Shown: positions 1 through 10,800 of the stretch, piece after piece
Position numbering within the stretch: position 1 is the stretch's first letter
How the letters are laid out: each line of letters begins with the position of its first letter
Origin: Sedimentimonas flavescens
GTDB taxonomy: Bacteria > Pseudomonadota > Alphaproteobacteria > Rhodobacterales > Rhodobacteraceae
Assembly: GCF_019264375.1 (NCBI RefSeq)
Contig: NZ_JAHVAI010000003.1
Location: forward strand, 90,312 to 154,311
Direction: 5' to 3'
DNA length: 64,000 nt
Position numbers and translations under genes: made by a program
The notes under the pieces: model-generated
Seen by the model: only the letters and a program-made list of their open reading frames with translations
Databases searched by the model: none
Told to the model about the DNA's origin: nothing

Positions 1-215
1 TCAATTGGAGCAAGCAGTTTCCAGGCATGTCGGCGGTCCGGAAGGACGCGCAGTTCTACATTGGGAAACACACTGGCGAGGGCGTCGGTCATTCGCTGGG
101 CCGTTCGCTTTTCTATGTTGAAGCGGTCCATGATCTCCACGAGTGTGACACCCGCATGCCTTGCACTCGCCATCATGGCCAATTCAATTAAATCAGACGC
201 TTTGGAATAAGACAT
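1..215 (-). CDS. WYL-type transcriptional regulator, N-terminal part (cut by window edge)
   Basis: Reading the minus strand from an ATG at 215 gives an open frame to the window edge (71 codons) beginning MSYSKASDLIELAMMASARH. It continues through a compact helix-turn-helix whose recognition helix contains EKRTAQRMTDAL, then a wing with ELRVLPDRRHAWKL. This is the usual N-terminal winged helix of WYL-domain regulators; the WYL domain itself would lie outside the window. It is divergent from the nuclease-helicase operon that starts at 310, with only about 95 bases between the two starts, so it probably controls that operon. WYL regulators of this architecture (BrxR/CapW type) commonly repress phage-defence operons. 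Family assignment is by motif style only. Confidence 0.72.
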   Translation of the reverse strand, partial: MSYSKASDLIELAMMASARHAGVTLVEIMDRFNIEKRTAQRMTDALASVFPNVELRVLPDRRHAWKLLAPI

Positions 216-309
216 AATAGACCATGACTCTTTTTGACACCCTCGCAACCTATTCTGGTCCGGAGGCAAAAATCGAGCGAGTCGTTTTTCAGATGGAGGC
301 TCGCGGGGA

Positions 310-3300
310 ATGAAAATTGAAAACGGGGAGTTTTTCTTCTCGGCATCCGATTTGATGCGGTTTGCGGGCTGTGCCCACGCGACCACGATGGATATCGCCC
401 GGCTTGAGGGACGGGCGCCGGATCCGCGCGAGGACGACGCCGAGGCGGCACTGTTGCAGGAGGCCGGTGATGCGCATGAGGCTTCGCACCTCGACGGGTT
501 GAAGGCTTCTGGCAAGTCGGTGATCGAAATTTCGCGCGAAGGACTGGACCTCGGGGCGGCGCGCCAGACGACCCTCGAGGCGCTTCGCAAAGGGCCGGAA
601 GTGGTCTTTCAGGCAGCTTTTTCGGGTGCGCGTTGGGGGGGATGGTCCGACTTCCTCGAGCGGGTCCAAACGCCGTCGGACCTCGGCTCATTTTCCTATG
701 AAGTCACGGACACCAAGCTAAAACGCAAGCCGGACCCCAAACACCTATTGCAACTGGTGCTCTATTCCGACCTCTTGGCAGAGTTGCAGGGCGTGATGCC
801 CGAAAAGGCTCATATCGAGCTCGGCAATGGCGAGCGCGTGTCTTTCCGGCTGGCCGATTATGCGTCCTACGCTCGGCGGATGCGGGCGCGTCTTGAGGAC
901 TTCGTCAATAGTCGCCCCGAGACCCGGCCCAAACGCTGCGGGGCCTGCGGTCTTTGTCGCTGGCAAGATCACTGCCAGAGCGTCTGGGATGAAGCCGACA
1001 GCCTGTATAACGTGGCCAATATCTCGGCCGTTCAGATCGCCAAACTCGAAGCCGCCGGCATCACCACCATGGCTGCTCTCGCGGAAACGACCGAGCGTGT
1101 GCCTCGGATTTCTCAGGCGACATTGGAACGGCTTGTCGTTCAGGCGCAGCTTCAGCACACCCGCAAGGCTGGTGGTCCCGAGTATCGGCTGCGTGAAAGC
1201 GAGCCGGGGAAGGGGTTCGATCTCTTGCCACAACCGGTTCTCGGTGATGTGTTCTACGACATCGAGGGCGATCCACATTACGAGGGCGGTCTGGAATATC
1301 TGCATGGGATCTGGGCCGATGGGGCCTTTACTGCGTTCTGGGCGCATGATCATCCCGCAGAAAAAGCAGCTCTCGTTGCGTTGTTCGATTGGTTTCGCGC
1401 TCGGCTCGGGGCCTATCCGCAGGCTCGCATATACCACTATGCGCCATATGAGGTGACCGCGCTGAAGCGGCTCACGACGAAATACGGGGTTGGTGAGGCG
1501 TTTCTCGACCGGCTTCTGCGCGAGCGCCGCTTTGTCGACCTCTACGCCGTCGTGCGCGGCGGCGTGCTCGCATCGGAAAAGAACTATTCGATCAAGTCGA
1601 TGGAGGCGTTTTACCGCGGAAAGCGCGATGGGGAGGTGACGACGTCCGGCGGCTCGGTGGTGGCCTATGAAGAGTGGCGGCGCACGCACGATGACCGCAT
1701 CCTCGAAGAGATACGCGCCTATAACGAGGTCGATTGCGTCTCTACCGAAGAGCTGCGCAATTGGCTGGTGTCGATCCGGCCCGAGGGGCCCTGGCCCGTG
1801 TTTGAGGAGAGCGCCGAAGCAAAGGAGGTCGAAGAGGACGAGCGTAACGCAGCCTTGCGCGCGCTACTGGCCGGGTCGGATCTGGACCAAGCCCGGCAGA
1901 GCATGCTCTTCGATCTCGCGCAATATCACGCGCGCGAGGACAAACCGGTTTATTGGTCGATCCATGACAGTCTGGCCAAGGACGAGGAAGAGCTTATCGA
2001 CAGCGTCGATGCGGTCGGAGGACTGACGTTGATCGGGGCGCCCGAGGCGGTAAAGAGCTCGAAGATGCAGCGATACGCCTTTCCGCCACAGGAGACGCGG
2101 CTTCGGGTCGGAGCGATGCCGACGGTCGGCTACAACGACGCGGGCTTCATTCAGACCATGACCCTGATCGAGTTCGACGCCGAGGCTGGCGAGCTTGCGC
2201 TGAAGATTGGCAACAAGTCGGCGCATCTCTTGGCCGAGGTGACGGGCCTTCATCCCGGCACACCGCTCAATACAAAAGCGATCCGCGCGGCGATCCTACG
2301 GGTGATCGAGGATCAATGCGCTGACAAGCAGTTCCGCGCTGCCGAGGCGCTCTTGTCGCGCGATGCGCCGCGCTTTCTCTCCGGCCCCCGCGTCGATGTG
2401 CTCATGGAGCGCGAGACAGTCGAGGGCACCATCGACGCGGTCAGTGAACTCGACGGCTCGGTCCTGCCGATCCAAGGCCCGCCGGGCACCGGTAAGACCT
2501 ATGTCACCGCCCACGCGATTATGGCGTTGGTGCGGGCAGGCAAGCGGGTGGCGGTCGCGTCGACCAGTCACGAGGCGGTGCGGAACGTGTTGATGCAGGT
2601 GATTGCGGCGCAGGGGTTTGATGATCCAGAGTTCGACATAGTCCACAAGCTGTCTGACGACACCTATCCCGACGACTGCCCGGTCCATCGTGCCTATGAC
2701 AATGACGATGCGTATCTTTCGACCGCTTCAGTGGTGGGTGGGACTGCGTTTTTGTTCTCACGGCCCGAGTTTGAACAGGCGTTCGATGTGCTTTTCATCG
2801 ACGAGGCCGGGCAGGTGGGGCTCGCCAATACTCTTGCGATGAGCACTTGCGCTCGTAACCTGGTCCTTATCGGCGATCCCCGGCAGTTGCCGCAGGTGGT
2901 TCAGGGAGCGCATCCCGAGCCTGCCAACCTGTCGTGCCTCGACTGGATGCAGGGTGACGCCGCTGCGATCCCGAAGGACCGGGGCATTTTTCTCCCTGTT
3001 ACGCGCCGGATGAACCCCGATGTGTGCAGGTTCATTTCCGATCAGGTCTACGAGGGCCACTTGCGCAGCCACCCCGACACCGCGCGCCAATGTGTCGGGA
3101 AGGTGCCAAACCTGCCTTCGACCGGCGCTCATTTCATCGAGGTTCCGCACGAAGGTAACGCTCAGATTGCACGCGAAGAGGTCGATGCCATCCGGCAGGC
3201 CGTGGGCGCACTTCTGCAAGGCACTTGGACGGACAAGTCCGGTGACACGCGGCCCCTGCGCCAGTCCGATATCATCGTGGTAGCGCCTTACAACCTTCAG

Positions 3301-3618
3301 GTGAACGCGCTCAGACGGGCCTTGCCCGACGGCATACGCGTCGGCACGGTCGACAAATTTCAGGGGCAGGAGGCTCCGGTCTGCCTCGTGTCGATGACCG
3401 CGTCCTCCGGGGATGAAATGCCTCGCGGAATGGAGTTCCTGCTTTCTCGCGAACGGATCAATGTCGCGGTGTCACGCGCCCAAGGCCTGGCGTTGGTTTT
3501 TGGGTCTCCACGTCTGCTGGATGCGAAATGCACGACCGTGGAACAAATGTGCCTTGTCAATACGCTCTGCGCCTTGGCGGAAATGAGCCGCACACCCAAG
3601 CTGCGCGCGGCTAAATAG
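310..3618 (+). CDS. TM0106-type RecB-like nuclease / DEDD domain / SF1 helicase fusion
   Basis: A 1102-residue three-part DNA-processing enzyme. Residues about 10-230 form a RecB/Cas4-like nuclease: an early Cys in FAGCAH, the TDTKLK lysine motif, a QLVLYSDLL helix and a Cys cluster (CGACGLCRWQDHC, about residue 210) typical of a 4Fe-4S site. Residues about 315-490 resemble the DEDD/RNase H-like domain of this family (YDIEGDPHYEGG, YHYAPYE, YNEVDC). From about 720 there is an SF1B (Dna2/Upf1-like) helicase: GPPGTGKT, FIDEAGQ, GDPRQLPQ, VAPYNLQV, DKFQGQE and INVAVSRA. It is the first gene of a co-directional operon reaching 13439. A role in resecting or degrading foreign DNA is inferred. The start follows GGGGA and sits close behind the divergent regulator. 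Confidence 0.88.
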   Translation: MKIENGEFFFSASDLMRFAGCAHATTMDIARLEGRAPDPREDDAEAALLQEAGDAHEASHLDGLKASGKSVIEISREGLDLGAARQTTLEALRKGPEVVFQAAFSGARWGGWSDFLERVQTPSDLGSFSYEVTDTKLKRKPDPKHLLQLVLYSDLLAELQGVMPEKAHIELGNGERVSFRLADYASYARRMRARLEDFVNSRPETRPKRCGACGLCRWQDHCQSVWDEADSLYNVANISAVQIAKLEAAGITTMAALAETTERVPRISQATLERLVVQAQLQHTRKAGGPEYRLRESEPGKGFDLLPQPVLGDVFYDIEGDPHYEGGLEYLHGIWADGAFTAFWAHDHPAEKAALVALFDWFRARLGAYPQARIYHYAPYEVTALKRLTTKYGVGEAFLDRLLRERRFVDLYAVVRGGVLASEKNYSIKSMEAFYRGKRDGEVTTSGGSVVAYEEWRRTHDDRILEEIRAYNEVDCVSTEELRNWLVSIRPEGPWPVFEESAEAKEVEEDERNAALRALLAGSDLDQARQSMLFDLAQYHAREDKPVYWSIHDSLAKDEEELIDSVDAVGGLTLIGAPEAVKSSKMQRYAFPPQETRLRVGAMPTVGYNDAGFIQTMTLIEFDAEAGELALKIGNKSAHLLAEVTGLHPGTPLNTKAIRAAILRVIEDQCADKQFRAAEALLSRDAPRFLSGPRVDVLMERETVEGTIDAVSELDGSVLPIQGPPGTGKTYVTAHAIMALVRAGKRVAVASTSHEAVRNVLMQVIAAQGFDDPEFDIVHKLSDDTYPDDCPVHRAYDNDDAYLSTASVVGGTAFLFSRPEFEQAFDVLFIDEAGQVGLANTLAMSTCARNLVLIGDPRQLPQVVQGAHPEPANLSCLDWMQGDAAAIPKDRGIFLPVTRRMNPDVCRFISDQVYEGHLRSHPDTARQCVGKVPNLPSTGAHFIEVPHEGNAQIAREEVDAIRQAVGALLQGTWTDKSGDTRPLRQSDIIVVAPYNLQVNALRRALPDGIRVGTVDKFQGQEAPVCLVSMTASSGDEMPRGMEFLLSRERINVAVSRAQGLALVFGSPRLLDAKCTTVEQMCLVNTLCALAEMSRTPKLRAAK

Positions 3619-3627
3619 GAGATGCGA

Positions 3628-4035
3628 ATGTCCCAGAACCCTATCATCGCGAAAATCCCGCTCATGACGAGGGAGCAACGCTACGCCGCAGCCAAGAATG
3701 CGACACGTTTTCTGTCACTGGATGATCCCCGCAAGGCCGATGCCGAAGCGATCCTTGGGGCCATCGACGCCTACGAAATCGAGTATTTCGAGCCGCGGCG
3801 AATGACAGTCGGCCTGTTGGAATGGGAGCCTCACGATGGGCAATACGTGATGCGTGGCTTCTACGAAGGAAAGGTCGTTGCGACGATCACATATACGGAT
3901 ACGCATACCGCCGGCCGCAAGAACGTGTTCGCGCTCCGTGTCGGCGGCGTCGAACGCGGAGAATTGTTCCATCATGTGGCGGATGCACGGGAAGCGTCAG
4001 CCCGAATCTTTGCCGAAGAACGGGGGACGTCATGA
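3628..4035 (+). CDS. Small uncharacterised protein in the nuclease operon
   Basis: A 135-residue protein that I do not recognise. It is soluble, with no signal peptide or membrane segment; the N-terminal half is helical and charged (REQRYAAAKNATRFL), the middle is beta-rich (QYVMRGFYEGKVVATITYT) and a helix closes it. The ATG at 3628 is preferred over an in-frame ATG at 3622, because AGGAG at 3617-3621 sits six bases before 3628 but directly against 3622. It begins nine bases after the helicase gene and its stop overlaps the next start (ATGA), so it is translated as part of the operon. A structural or targeting accessory of the nucleases is possible but unproven. Confidence 0.75.
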   Translation: MSQNPIIAKIPLMTREQRYAAAKNATRFLSLDDPRKADAEAILGAIDAYEIEYFEPRRMTVGLLEWEPHDGQYVMRGFYEGKVVATITYTDTHTAGRKNVFALRVGGVERGELFHHVADAREASARIFAEERGTS

Positions 4036-5144
4036 TCCGCTTCATTCATACCTCGGATATCCACCTCGGTAAGCCTTTCGGGCGCTTTCCCGAGGATGTG
4101 CGGGCGCGTTTGCGGCAGTCCCGTCAGGACAGTCTCGACACTTTGGCGCAGGTGGCTCGGTCACAGTGCGCGAGCCATATTCTGTTGGCTGGCGATACGT
4201 TCGACGCCGAAACGCCTGCGCGGACGGTGCTGCGCCACGCCATGAACGCGATGGCGGATGCGGCAGACGTGACCTGGGTTCTCATGCCGGGAAACCACGA
4301 TCATCTGAAGGCGGCGGAAATCTGGGACGTGCTGCGCCGTGACGCGCCCGTTAACGTCGTCCTCGCGCTCGAGCCGAGCCCGCTGCCTTTGGTCGAGGGC
4401 GCCTTCTGCCTACCCGCGCCCTGCACGAGCCGTAATCCGGGCCGCGATCTGACGGAATGGTATGACGCTTGCGCGACCGGTGATGCCATCCGCATCGGGC
4501 TCGCTCATGGATCAATCCGCGATTTTCGCTCGGTGGACGAGATGGGAGGCGAAAGCGGAGCGGTCATCGCACCGGATCGCGCCAAGCGCGCGGAGCTGGA
4601 CTATCTGGCGTTCGGAGATTGGCACGGGCGGATCGAAGTGGCGTCGAACACTTGGTATTCCGGCACGCCGGAGGCCGACAGTTTCAAGCCGCACCAACCT
4701 TCGGGCGTCCTGAGTGTCGAGATCAAAGAACGAGGCGCACCAGCGAAAGTCTTGCAAGTCGAAACAGGCAAGATCGACTGGACGACCCTGTCGATCGACT
4801 TGCTCGCTGGTGACAACGGGGCAGAGCAGCTCCGTGCGGCCTTGCCCGACCTGCGTTGTCGTCGCCGGACGATGATCGACATTCGACCGACGGGCCAGCT
4901 CGGCCTCGGAGCGCGAGCGGCGCTCGAGCAGGCGGTCCACGACACTGCGCCGGACTTCATGTGGTGCGATTACGACCTGTCGGGCCTCGGCACGGCCCAC
5001 GATGCGGGCGATCTGGATCACATCGACGACCGAGGTGCGGTGCGCGATGCGGCCGAGGCTCTGGCCAAAGCGGCCGACACCGGCGACGAGGTCGCCGCAG
5101 CGGCGCTGACGCGGCTCTTTTCCTACGCGATGGAGGACAAATGA
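4032..5144 (+). CDS. Mre11/SbcD/YhaO-like metallophosphatase nuclease
   Basis: A 370-residue calcineurin-like phosphoesterase. The metal-binding motifs appear in order: SDIHLG (about residue 8), GDTFDAE (about 58), PGNHDH (about 87), AHGS (about 158) and FGDWHG (about 195). This matches the nuclease subunit of SbcCD/Mre11-Rad50 or YhaO-type pairs, which cuts DNA with two Mn ions under control of an SMC-like ATPase. The start at 4032 is chosen because it gives the canonical MIRFIHTSDIHLG N-terminus and a four-base ATGA overlap with the preceding gene; a longer upstream frame is spurious. The next gene, also overlapping by ATGA, is the expected ATPase partner. Confidence 0.87.
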   Translation: MIRFIHTSDIHLGKPFGRFPEDVRARLRQSRQDSLDTLAQVARSQCASHILLAGDTFDAETPARTVLRHAMNAMADAADVTWVLMPGNHDHLKAAEIWDVLRRDAPVNVVLALEPSPLPLVEGAFCLPAPCTSRNPGRDLTEWYDACATGDAIRIGLAHGSIRDFRSVDEMGGESGAVIAPDRAKRAELDYLAFGDWHGRIEVASNTWYSGTPEADSFKPHQPSGVLSVEIKERGAPAKVLQVETGKIDWTTLSIDLLAGDNGAEQLRAALPDLRCRRRTMIDIRPTGQLGLGARAALEQAVHDTAPDFMWCDYDLSGLGTAHDAGDLDHIDDRGAVRDAAEALAKAADTGDEVAAAALTRLFSYAMEDK

Positions 5145-7762
5145 AACTCCGGTCCCTGACACTCGTAAATGTGCGCAAGTTCGGTGGGAAATCCGTGTCT
5201 ATCGAGGGGTTCGGCGACGGGGTCAGCGTGATCTCCGAAGCGAACGAATTTGGCAAATCCACCTTCTTCGACGCGCTCCACGCGCTGTTCTTCGAGAAAT
5301 ACAGCACCACGGTCAAATCTGTGAAATCGCTGCGCCCGCATGCGGGCGGGGGCGTCAAGGTCGCTGCGCAGGTCGAGATTGGAGGCGCTCGGTTCGATGT
5401 CGAAAAGCGGTTTCTCGCAAGAGCCGGCGCCAGCGTGACCGAGACGGCGACGGGGCGCGTTATCGCGCGAGACGACGAGGCGGAGGCATGGGTTGCCGGA
5501 CATCTAAGTGACGCCAACAGAGGCCCGGCAGGGCTTTTGTGGGTGCGTCAGGGCGTGCTCGGACTTGAACCTGCCGACAGTAAACCTGCTGATCGAGAAA
5601 AACTGGCCGAGGTGCGTCGGGACCTGCTCAGCTCAGTCGCGGGCGAGATTGACCAGGTCACCGGCGGCCGCACCATGGACCGCATCCTGAGGCGCTGCGA
5701 GGAAGACCTCGGAGTGTTTGCGTCTGTCAAGACCCTGAGCCCACGGGGGCCATGGAAGGAGGCGCGTGATCTGGAAGCCGATCTGAGTGCCGAGCTCTCT
5801 GATCTGGACCAAAAGGTATCTGAGCTTCGCGATGCTTTGGAGGCCCGTCGCAAGATCGACGACGAACTTGCCCGGTTGACTGATCCGGCGGAAACAGACC
5901 GCCGGCGATGCGATCTCGACGCAGCCACACAGAACTTGCAGACGGCTGAAGCGCACTCCCGGACCTGCGAAGTGGCTGAGAGCGCCCTCTCGATGGCGAG
6001 GCTTGTCCTGAGGGAAGCTACCAGACGGTCGGACACCCGCCGTGAGGCGGTGGAACAGGCCCGGATCGCTGAAGCCAAAGTGCAGAAAACTCAAGAAACC
6101 CTTGATCTGTCAAAAGCCGCGCGGGAGGCGGCTCAGGCATCTGAAGGCGAGGCGAGAAACGCCTTGGACAAACTGGTCGCGGCGACGCTGGACTTGCGCG
6201 ATGAGCTGCGGCTTGCCGAGCGGCAGGCGGCGGCGCACGAGGCCGAAAATAATCTCGAGCGGCTCATGAGAGTCCATGGTGAGGCTCAGAAACATCTCCA
6301 GGCCATGTCCGAGGCCAGGGCCCGCCTTTCCGACAACAGGGTGACACCGGAGCTGGCCGACACCGTAGATGCCGCTCAACGATTGACCGACCGGCTCACC
6401 GCGCAGATCGCCGCGCGCCGAGTCTCGGTGACGATTGATTATGTCGGGGCGCGCAGGGTCACCAAGGATGGGGGCGAGGTTCCCGACGGGGTTCCGGTCG
6501 CACTCGCGAACGCTGACGTGCTGATGGTGCCCGGGATCGGCACGCTTCGCTTTGCGCTCCCGGATGCAGGCACAGATGATCTTTCCGCTCAGTTGGCTGA
6601 TGCCGAGCGGACTTTGGCAGGCCGGTTGGCGGACTGCGCGGTCTCGGCTGTGGCTCAGGTTCATGAACGGCTCGCTGAACGCAGGCGGGACGAAGCCGTG
6701 ATCGACCTCGCCTTGAATTCGCTCAAGGTTCTCGCGCCCGATGGGACGGAGGTGCTGGACATCGCCATTGCAAAGGCGCGTGGAAAAATTGCCGATGCCC
6801 CGGAAGGCGACGTGCGGGAGGCTGAAGAGGTCTCGACCGAATTCGAAGCTGCAATCGAGGCGGAGCAGGCGGGGCGGCAGGCCTGGGAGCAGGCGCGCGA
6901 GCGCGTGACCGAGGCGCGGATCGAAGCCGAGGGCGCCGAGGCGAAGATGCAGGCGGCCTGGGACGAAGCGAAACGGACCAAGGCAGCGCTTGACCGCCTC
7001 GAGGACGAAGCCGAGCTCGAGAGCAATCTCGCCGAAGCCCGATTGGACGAGGAGGCCAAGTCAGCAGCACTGAACGACCTGACGCAGGACGCGCCCGATC
7101 TCGAAACGGCTCAGGCCAATCTGCATCGCGCCAAGACCGCTTTCGACAACGCGCGCAGTCGACTGAGCACTCTGCGTGAAGGCCGCGCGACCTTGACTGG
7201 CCAGATCAACACCCACGCGGATGGAGGCATTGAAGAGCGCCGTGCTGAAGTCGCCGAACTGCTCGAGGAGGCGACGAAGCGCGCGGCCCGCTATGCCTTC
7301 GAGGTCGCGGCCCTCGTGCGGCTTCGCGATGACTTGCAGGCCGCGCGCGATCAGGCCCGCGAGTTCTATTTCAAGCCGATCCAGACCGAGCTCGCGCCGC
7401 TCCTGCGTATCCTCCACGATGACGCGCAGATCGAATGGGAGAGCGATCAAATTCTTCCCGGGGCTTTGCAGCGGGGTGGCGACGTCGAAGACTTCGAAAC
7501 CCTTTCCGGCGGCACTCAAGAGCAGATCGCGATTCTCACCCGTCTGGCTTTTGCCCGGCTCTTGGCGAGGCGCGGCGAGCATGTCCCGATCATACTTGAT
7601 GACGCGCTGGTCTATTCTGATGATGATCGGATCGTGAAAATGTTCACCGCGCTCAATCGGGTCGCAGCCAACCAGCAGATCATTGTGTTTTCGTGTCGGC
7701 AGTTGGCCTTTGCGGGTCTGGGCGGTGAGCGGCCCAGAATTTCGGAAGTGTCAATGGCGTAA
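5141..7762 (+). CDS. YhaN/SbcC-like SMC-family ATPase
   Basis: An 873-residue ABC/SMC-type ATPase. The N-terminal P-loop is SEANEFGKST (about residues 32-41). Long coiled-coil arms rich in Ala, Glu and Arg fill residues about 200-740, interrupted by a beta-rich insert near 420-480 (VSVTIDYVGARRV). The C-terminal lobe has the signature LSGGTQEQ (about 788) and Walker B PIILDDAL (about 816). I find no CxxC zinc hook in the coiled coil, so it resembles YhaN more than SbcC/Rad50. It overlaps the Mre11-like gene by ATGA, which supports a two-subunit nuclease-ATPase complex. In this operon it probably drives or gates DNA cleavage. Confidence 0.86.
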   Translation: MKLRSLTLVNVRKFGGKSVSIEGFGDGVSVISEANEFGKSTFFDALHALFFEKYSTTVKSVKSLRPHAGGGVKVAAQVEIGGARFDVEKRFLARAGASVTETATGRVIARDDEAEAWVAGHLSDANRGPAGLLWVRQGVLGLEPADSKPADREKLAEVRRDLLSSVAGEIDQVTGGRTMDRILRRCEEDLGVFASVKTLSPRGPWKEARDLEADLSAELSDLDQKVSELRDALEARRKIDDELARLTDPAETDRRRCDLDAATQNLQTAEAHSRTCEVAESALSMARLVLREATRRSDTRREAVEQARIAEAKVQKTQETLDLSKAAREAAQASEGEARNALDKLVAATLDLRDELRLAERQAAAHEAENNLERLMRVHGEAQKHLQAMSEARARLSDNRVTPELADTVDAAQRLTDRLTAQIAARRVSVTIDYVGARRVTKDGGEVPDGVPVALANADVLMVPGIGTLRFALPDAGTDDLSAQLADAERTLAGRLADCAVSAVAQVHERLAERRRDEAVIDLALNSLKVLAPDGTEVLDIAIAKARGKIADAPEGDVREAEEVSTEFEAAIEAEQAGRQAWEQARERVTEARIEAEGAEAKMQAAWDEAKRTKAALDRLEDEAELESNLAEARLDEEAKSAALNDLTQDAPDLETAQANLHRAKTAFDNARSRLSTLREGRATLTGQINTHADGGIEERRAEVAELLEEATKRAARYAFEVAALVRLRDDLQAARDQAREFYFKPIQTELAPLLRILHDDAQIEWESDQILPGALQRGGDVEDFETLSGGTQEQIAILTRLAFARLLARRGEHVPIILDDALVYSDDDRIVKMFTALNRVAANQQIIVFSCRQLAFAGLGGERPRISEVSMA

Positions 7763-7877
7763 TGAGCTCTTGAACTTAGAGCGACGTGTTCGCTCTGGTT
7801 CGGCAGGCGCGAGTTGAAATGAGTCTTTTGCGGTGCATGCAACGCGCACGGCAGTCAATACCTTGAGGAAACGTAAA

Positions 7878-10800
7878 ATGCCAGATCAAGCGTCGGACGC
7901 GATCATTGTGCGAAGAGGTGATCGGGTTGGATCCGGTGAGGTAGCATCAATGTCTCCCCGTGCCTTCGTCGAAACACTGGCCTCAAACAAAATCAAAGGT
8001 TTCCTGGGGACCATCGACGCAGACGGCACCTATTTGACCGAAATGGCCAAGAGCTTGACCGCGCAAACGACGAACGTGGCAACAGATTACCGCGACCGTT
8101 TTCTGGTCGAGCTTATTCAAAACGCATACGACGCGCAGCCCGCCGGACAGAGTGACGGTCGGATTAACGTTACGCTTGATCTCAGGGCGGGCGAACACGG
8201 GGCTCTCTACATCGCTAACACGGGCCTGCCCTTTACGTCTCACAACGTAAAGTCGCTTTCCGACATCGCTTTGTCGGCTAAGTTCGTCGGTCAATCTATA
8301 GGCAACAAGGGCCTCGGATTTCGTAGCGTCATTCAAATCACCGATGATCCACAGATATTTTCTCAGAATATGGACCGGGTTGCTCGTGACCGTTTTCAGG
8401 GCTTTTGCTTTAGGTTCGCCGCGCAGAGGGACTTTGACACGCTGATCGAGAACCCCATCCATCGAACCCTCGCCAAGAAGGATTTGCCCAAATTCAACAT
8501 TCCGGTCTGGTTGGAGGAGCAGGACCAAGTGGTTTGCGAGTTTGCGCGGCAGGGGATGTCTACTGTGATTGTCTTGCCATTCCGGGACGCCTCCGCGACA
8601 GACGCTACGCTTCGGAAAGTCGAAGAGCTTGAGGCACAGGACGTTCCTATGCATCTCTTCCTCGACCGGATGTCGGAACTTAAGGTGCGCGTCATTTCCG
8701 ATGCCGGTGAGCTCATGAAGAGTTTTTCGTTCTCACGCTCCGAAGAACGGCACGAGTTGCTCGGTCTTACGTTTTCGCGTGTCGCGTTGGGGGCGAGCGG
8801 CAATTATTTAGTGGCCCGTAAAGATGTGAGCGAAGAACGGATGAAAGCCACAATTGCGAAAGCGGTTGAGGTTAATGAGTTGGATACCTACTGGAATGAG
8901 TGGCGCGGAGCAGGGGATGTCGCCGTGGCTGTTCGTCTCGATGCACCTCATCCGGCGTCCCGTATCTATACCTATCTCCCGATGGGGGAACAGGCCGAAG
9001 CCCCGTTCTCCGGTTTTTTGCAGGGCAGTTTTTTTCCGTCTTCAAACCGGAAAAATCTCGACGCCGAGCATCTTCTCAACGCGTTGATCCTGGAGAATGC
9101 GAGGATTTTGGTCGCCGACAGTATCTGGCACCTTGTTGGTGCATCTGGTGCAGATCTTCCTGTTTCGTTGAGCGACACAGAAGCAGCCACCGTGGTGGCA
9201 GAGCTGATGTCGTGGCGTGCCGTAAGCAGCCTCAAAACCAAAACGGATCTCTGTGAGGCAATGGCTGAGGTTCTGGTTGCCCGCTTTGACTGCAAGAAAC
9301 TGGATCAGGCTATCATCGTGCCTTGCGTTGAAATGGTCGATGGGGAGCGTCGACTTGTTTGGAAGACGCCGGAACATGCGCGAAACTGGCCCTCAGGGCT
9401 ATCGGTCTTCGGAGACGCGGCGGTGGCTGAAAGGGCGCGGGAAATGCATCTGTGGCCTATTTGGCCGATGTCCGAAGCGCTAAGGGCGAGATTGAGTGAA
9501 TTCCTTGGTCAGGGTTGCGAGGCCTATCGCGAAACGCCAAGCGGCGAAGAGCGTGCTCGCCTGGTCGAAATTGTCGCTAAATGTCTTTCGTCGTCTTCGC
9601 CAAAGAGCACGACGAAATGGACGGACTACTTCTCAGAATTGCCGGTATTCATGGAAACCTCAGCGAAGAGCCTCGAGGGATTGCGGGTTCTGGTCGGGGA
9701 GGATGGCACGCTCTGTCGCGCGATGTCTCATGCGCCGAATTCGGTGCCGGGGAAAAGAGATAATAAGCGCCGTCGCAGAAAGGAAATCGCGGTCTTTTCA
9801 CCTCCCGATCGACGGCGACTTGGCGAAGCGGATGACCTTGAGATTGAACCTCCAGCCAGGCTGAGAGAGCGTTTCGACTTTTTGTGGAGCGAGCTGTCAT
9901 GGCACGATGATCTTTCGAAAACCCGTCAGTTCCTACAAGACAACAGTCTCGTGGAAGAATTTGACCGGGAGGCCATCTTCAGGCGCCTTGATCAGATGTT
10001 GCGAGATGAGGGCAACAAGGAGGTTCTCCGAGGGGGGCTGCGCTGGGCCTTCGAATTATGGCGACAAGCGCGCTCATCTCCCCGGCCGTTTCGGATGCAA
10101 CCAACGTTTCGGTTTCGTGTGCCTGTCCAAAATGGAGACTACGTTGACGCGAAAGAAGTGATCTTCTCGGCGAGCTGGCCGGAAGAGACGTTGGGGTCGC
10201 TGCTCGAGGGATTTCTCGATGTCGCACCAGACGCTCTGGACGAAATCAAAGGCGTTCGCCGACAGCTATTGGCAGAAACGAAACACCATGCCTTTCTTAA
10301 CAGGCATATTGAGGATTGGGTCGCTTTTCTCTCTGAACTCGGTGTTCGCCGAGGGCTTCACCCAATTCGAAGGACTTCCCGCAAGGCTTTGTTCAGAGCG
10401 GGTGAGATCCAAGATTTTTCGTTTGTCGAGCATTATGGGGTGATGCCTGCTTTCGGCAGCTTCTGGCGAAGCTATGTCCTAAGCGAGGATCAAAATGCCC
10501 TCAGTTTACAACATACGACGAATTACCTAATTTCCGAGCCTTTGTTATGGTTCCCCTGCCAAGGCGACTTTGAGGCATTCAGCCCGGCTTGCCTGCAAAA
10601 GTATGCGATGCTCGTCTTGAAATGGTTGGAAGCGAAGCCCGATTTCCCTTCGCATGTAGAGGTTCATCATCAGCATTACACCTATGCTGATACCAGACAT
10701 TGGCCTATGCCGCTTACCGCGTTCCTCCGAGCTGCGCCCTGGCTGCCGATGGAAGGGGGAAAGGCGTCTGAAGATGCAATAGCGTCGACCCTTACTTCAG

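Noticed and set aside
234..256. TTGACA and TATTCT as a promoter of the nuclease operon
   Set aside because: The hexamers are only 11 bases apart, too close for a sigma-70 promoter.
3822..4031. N-terminal extension of the Mre11-like protein
   Set aside because: The extension overlaps the small gene in another frame and lacks protein-like composition; the ATG at 4032 gives the family's normal N-terminus.
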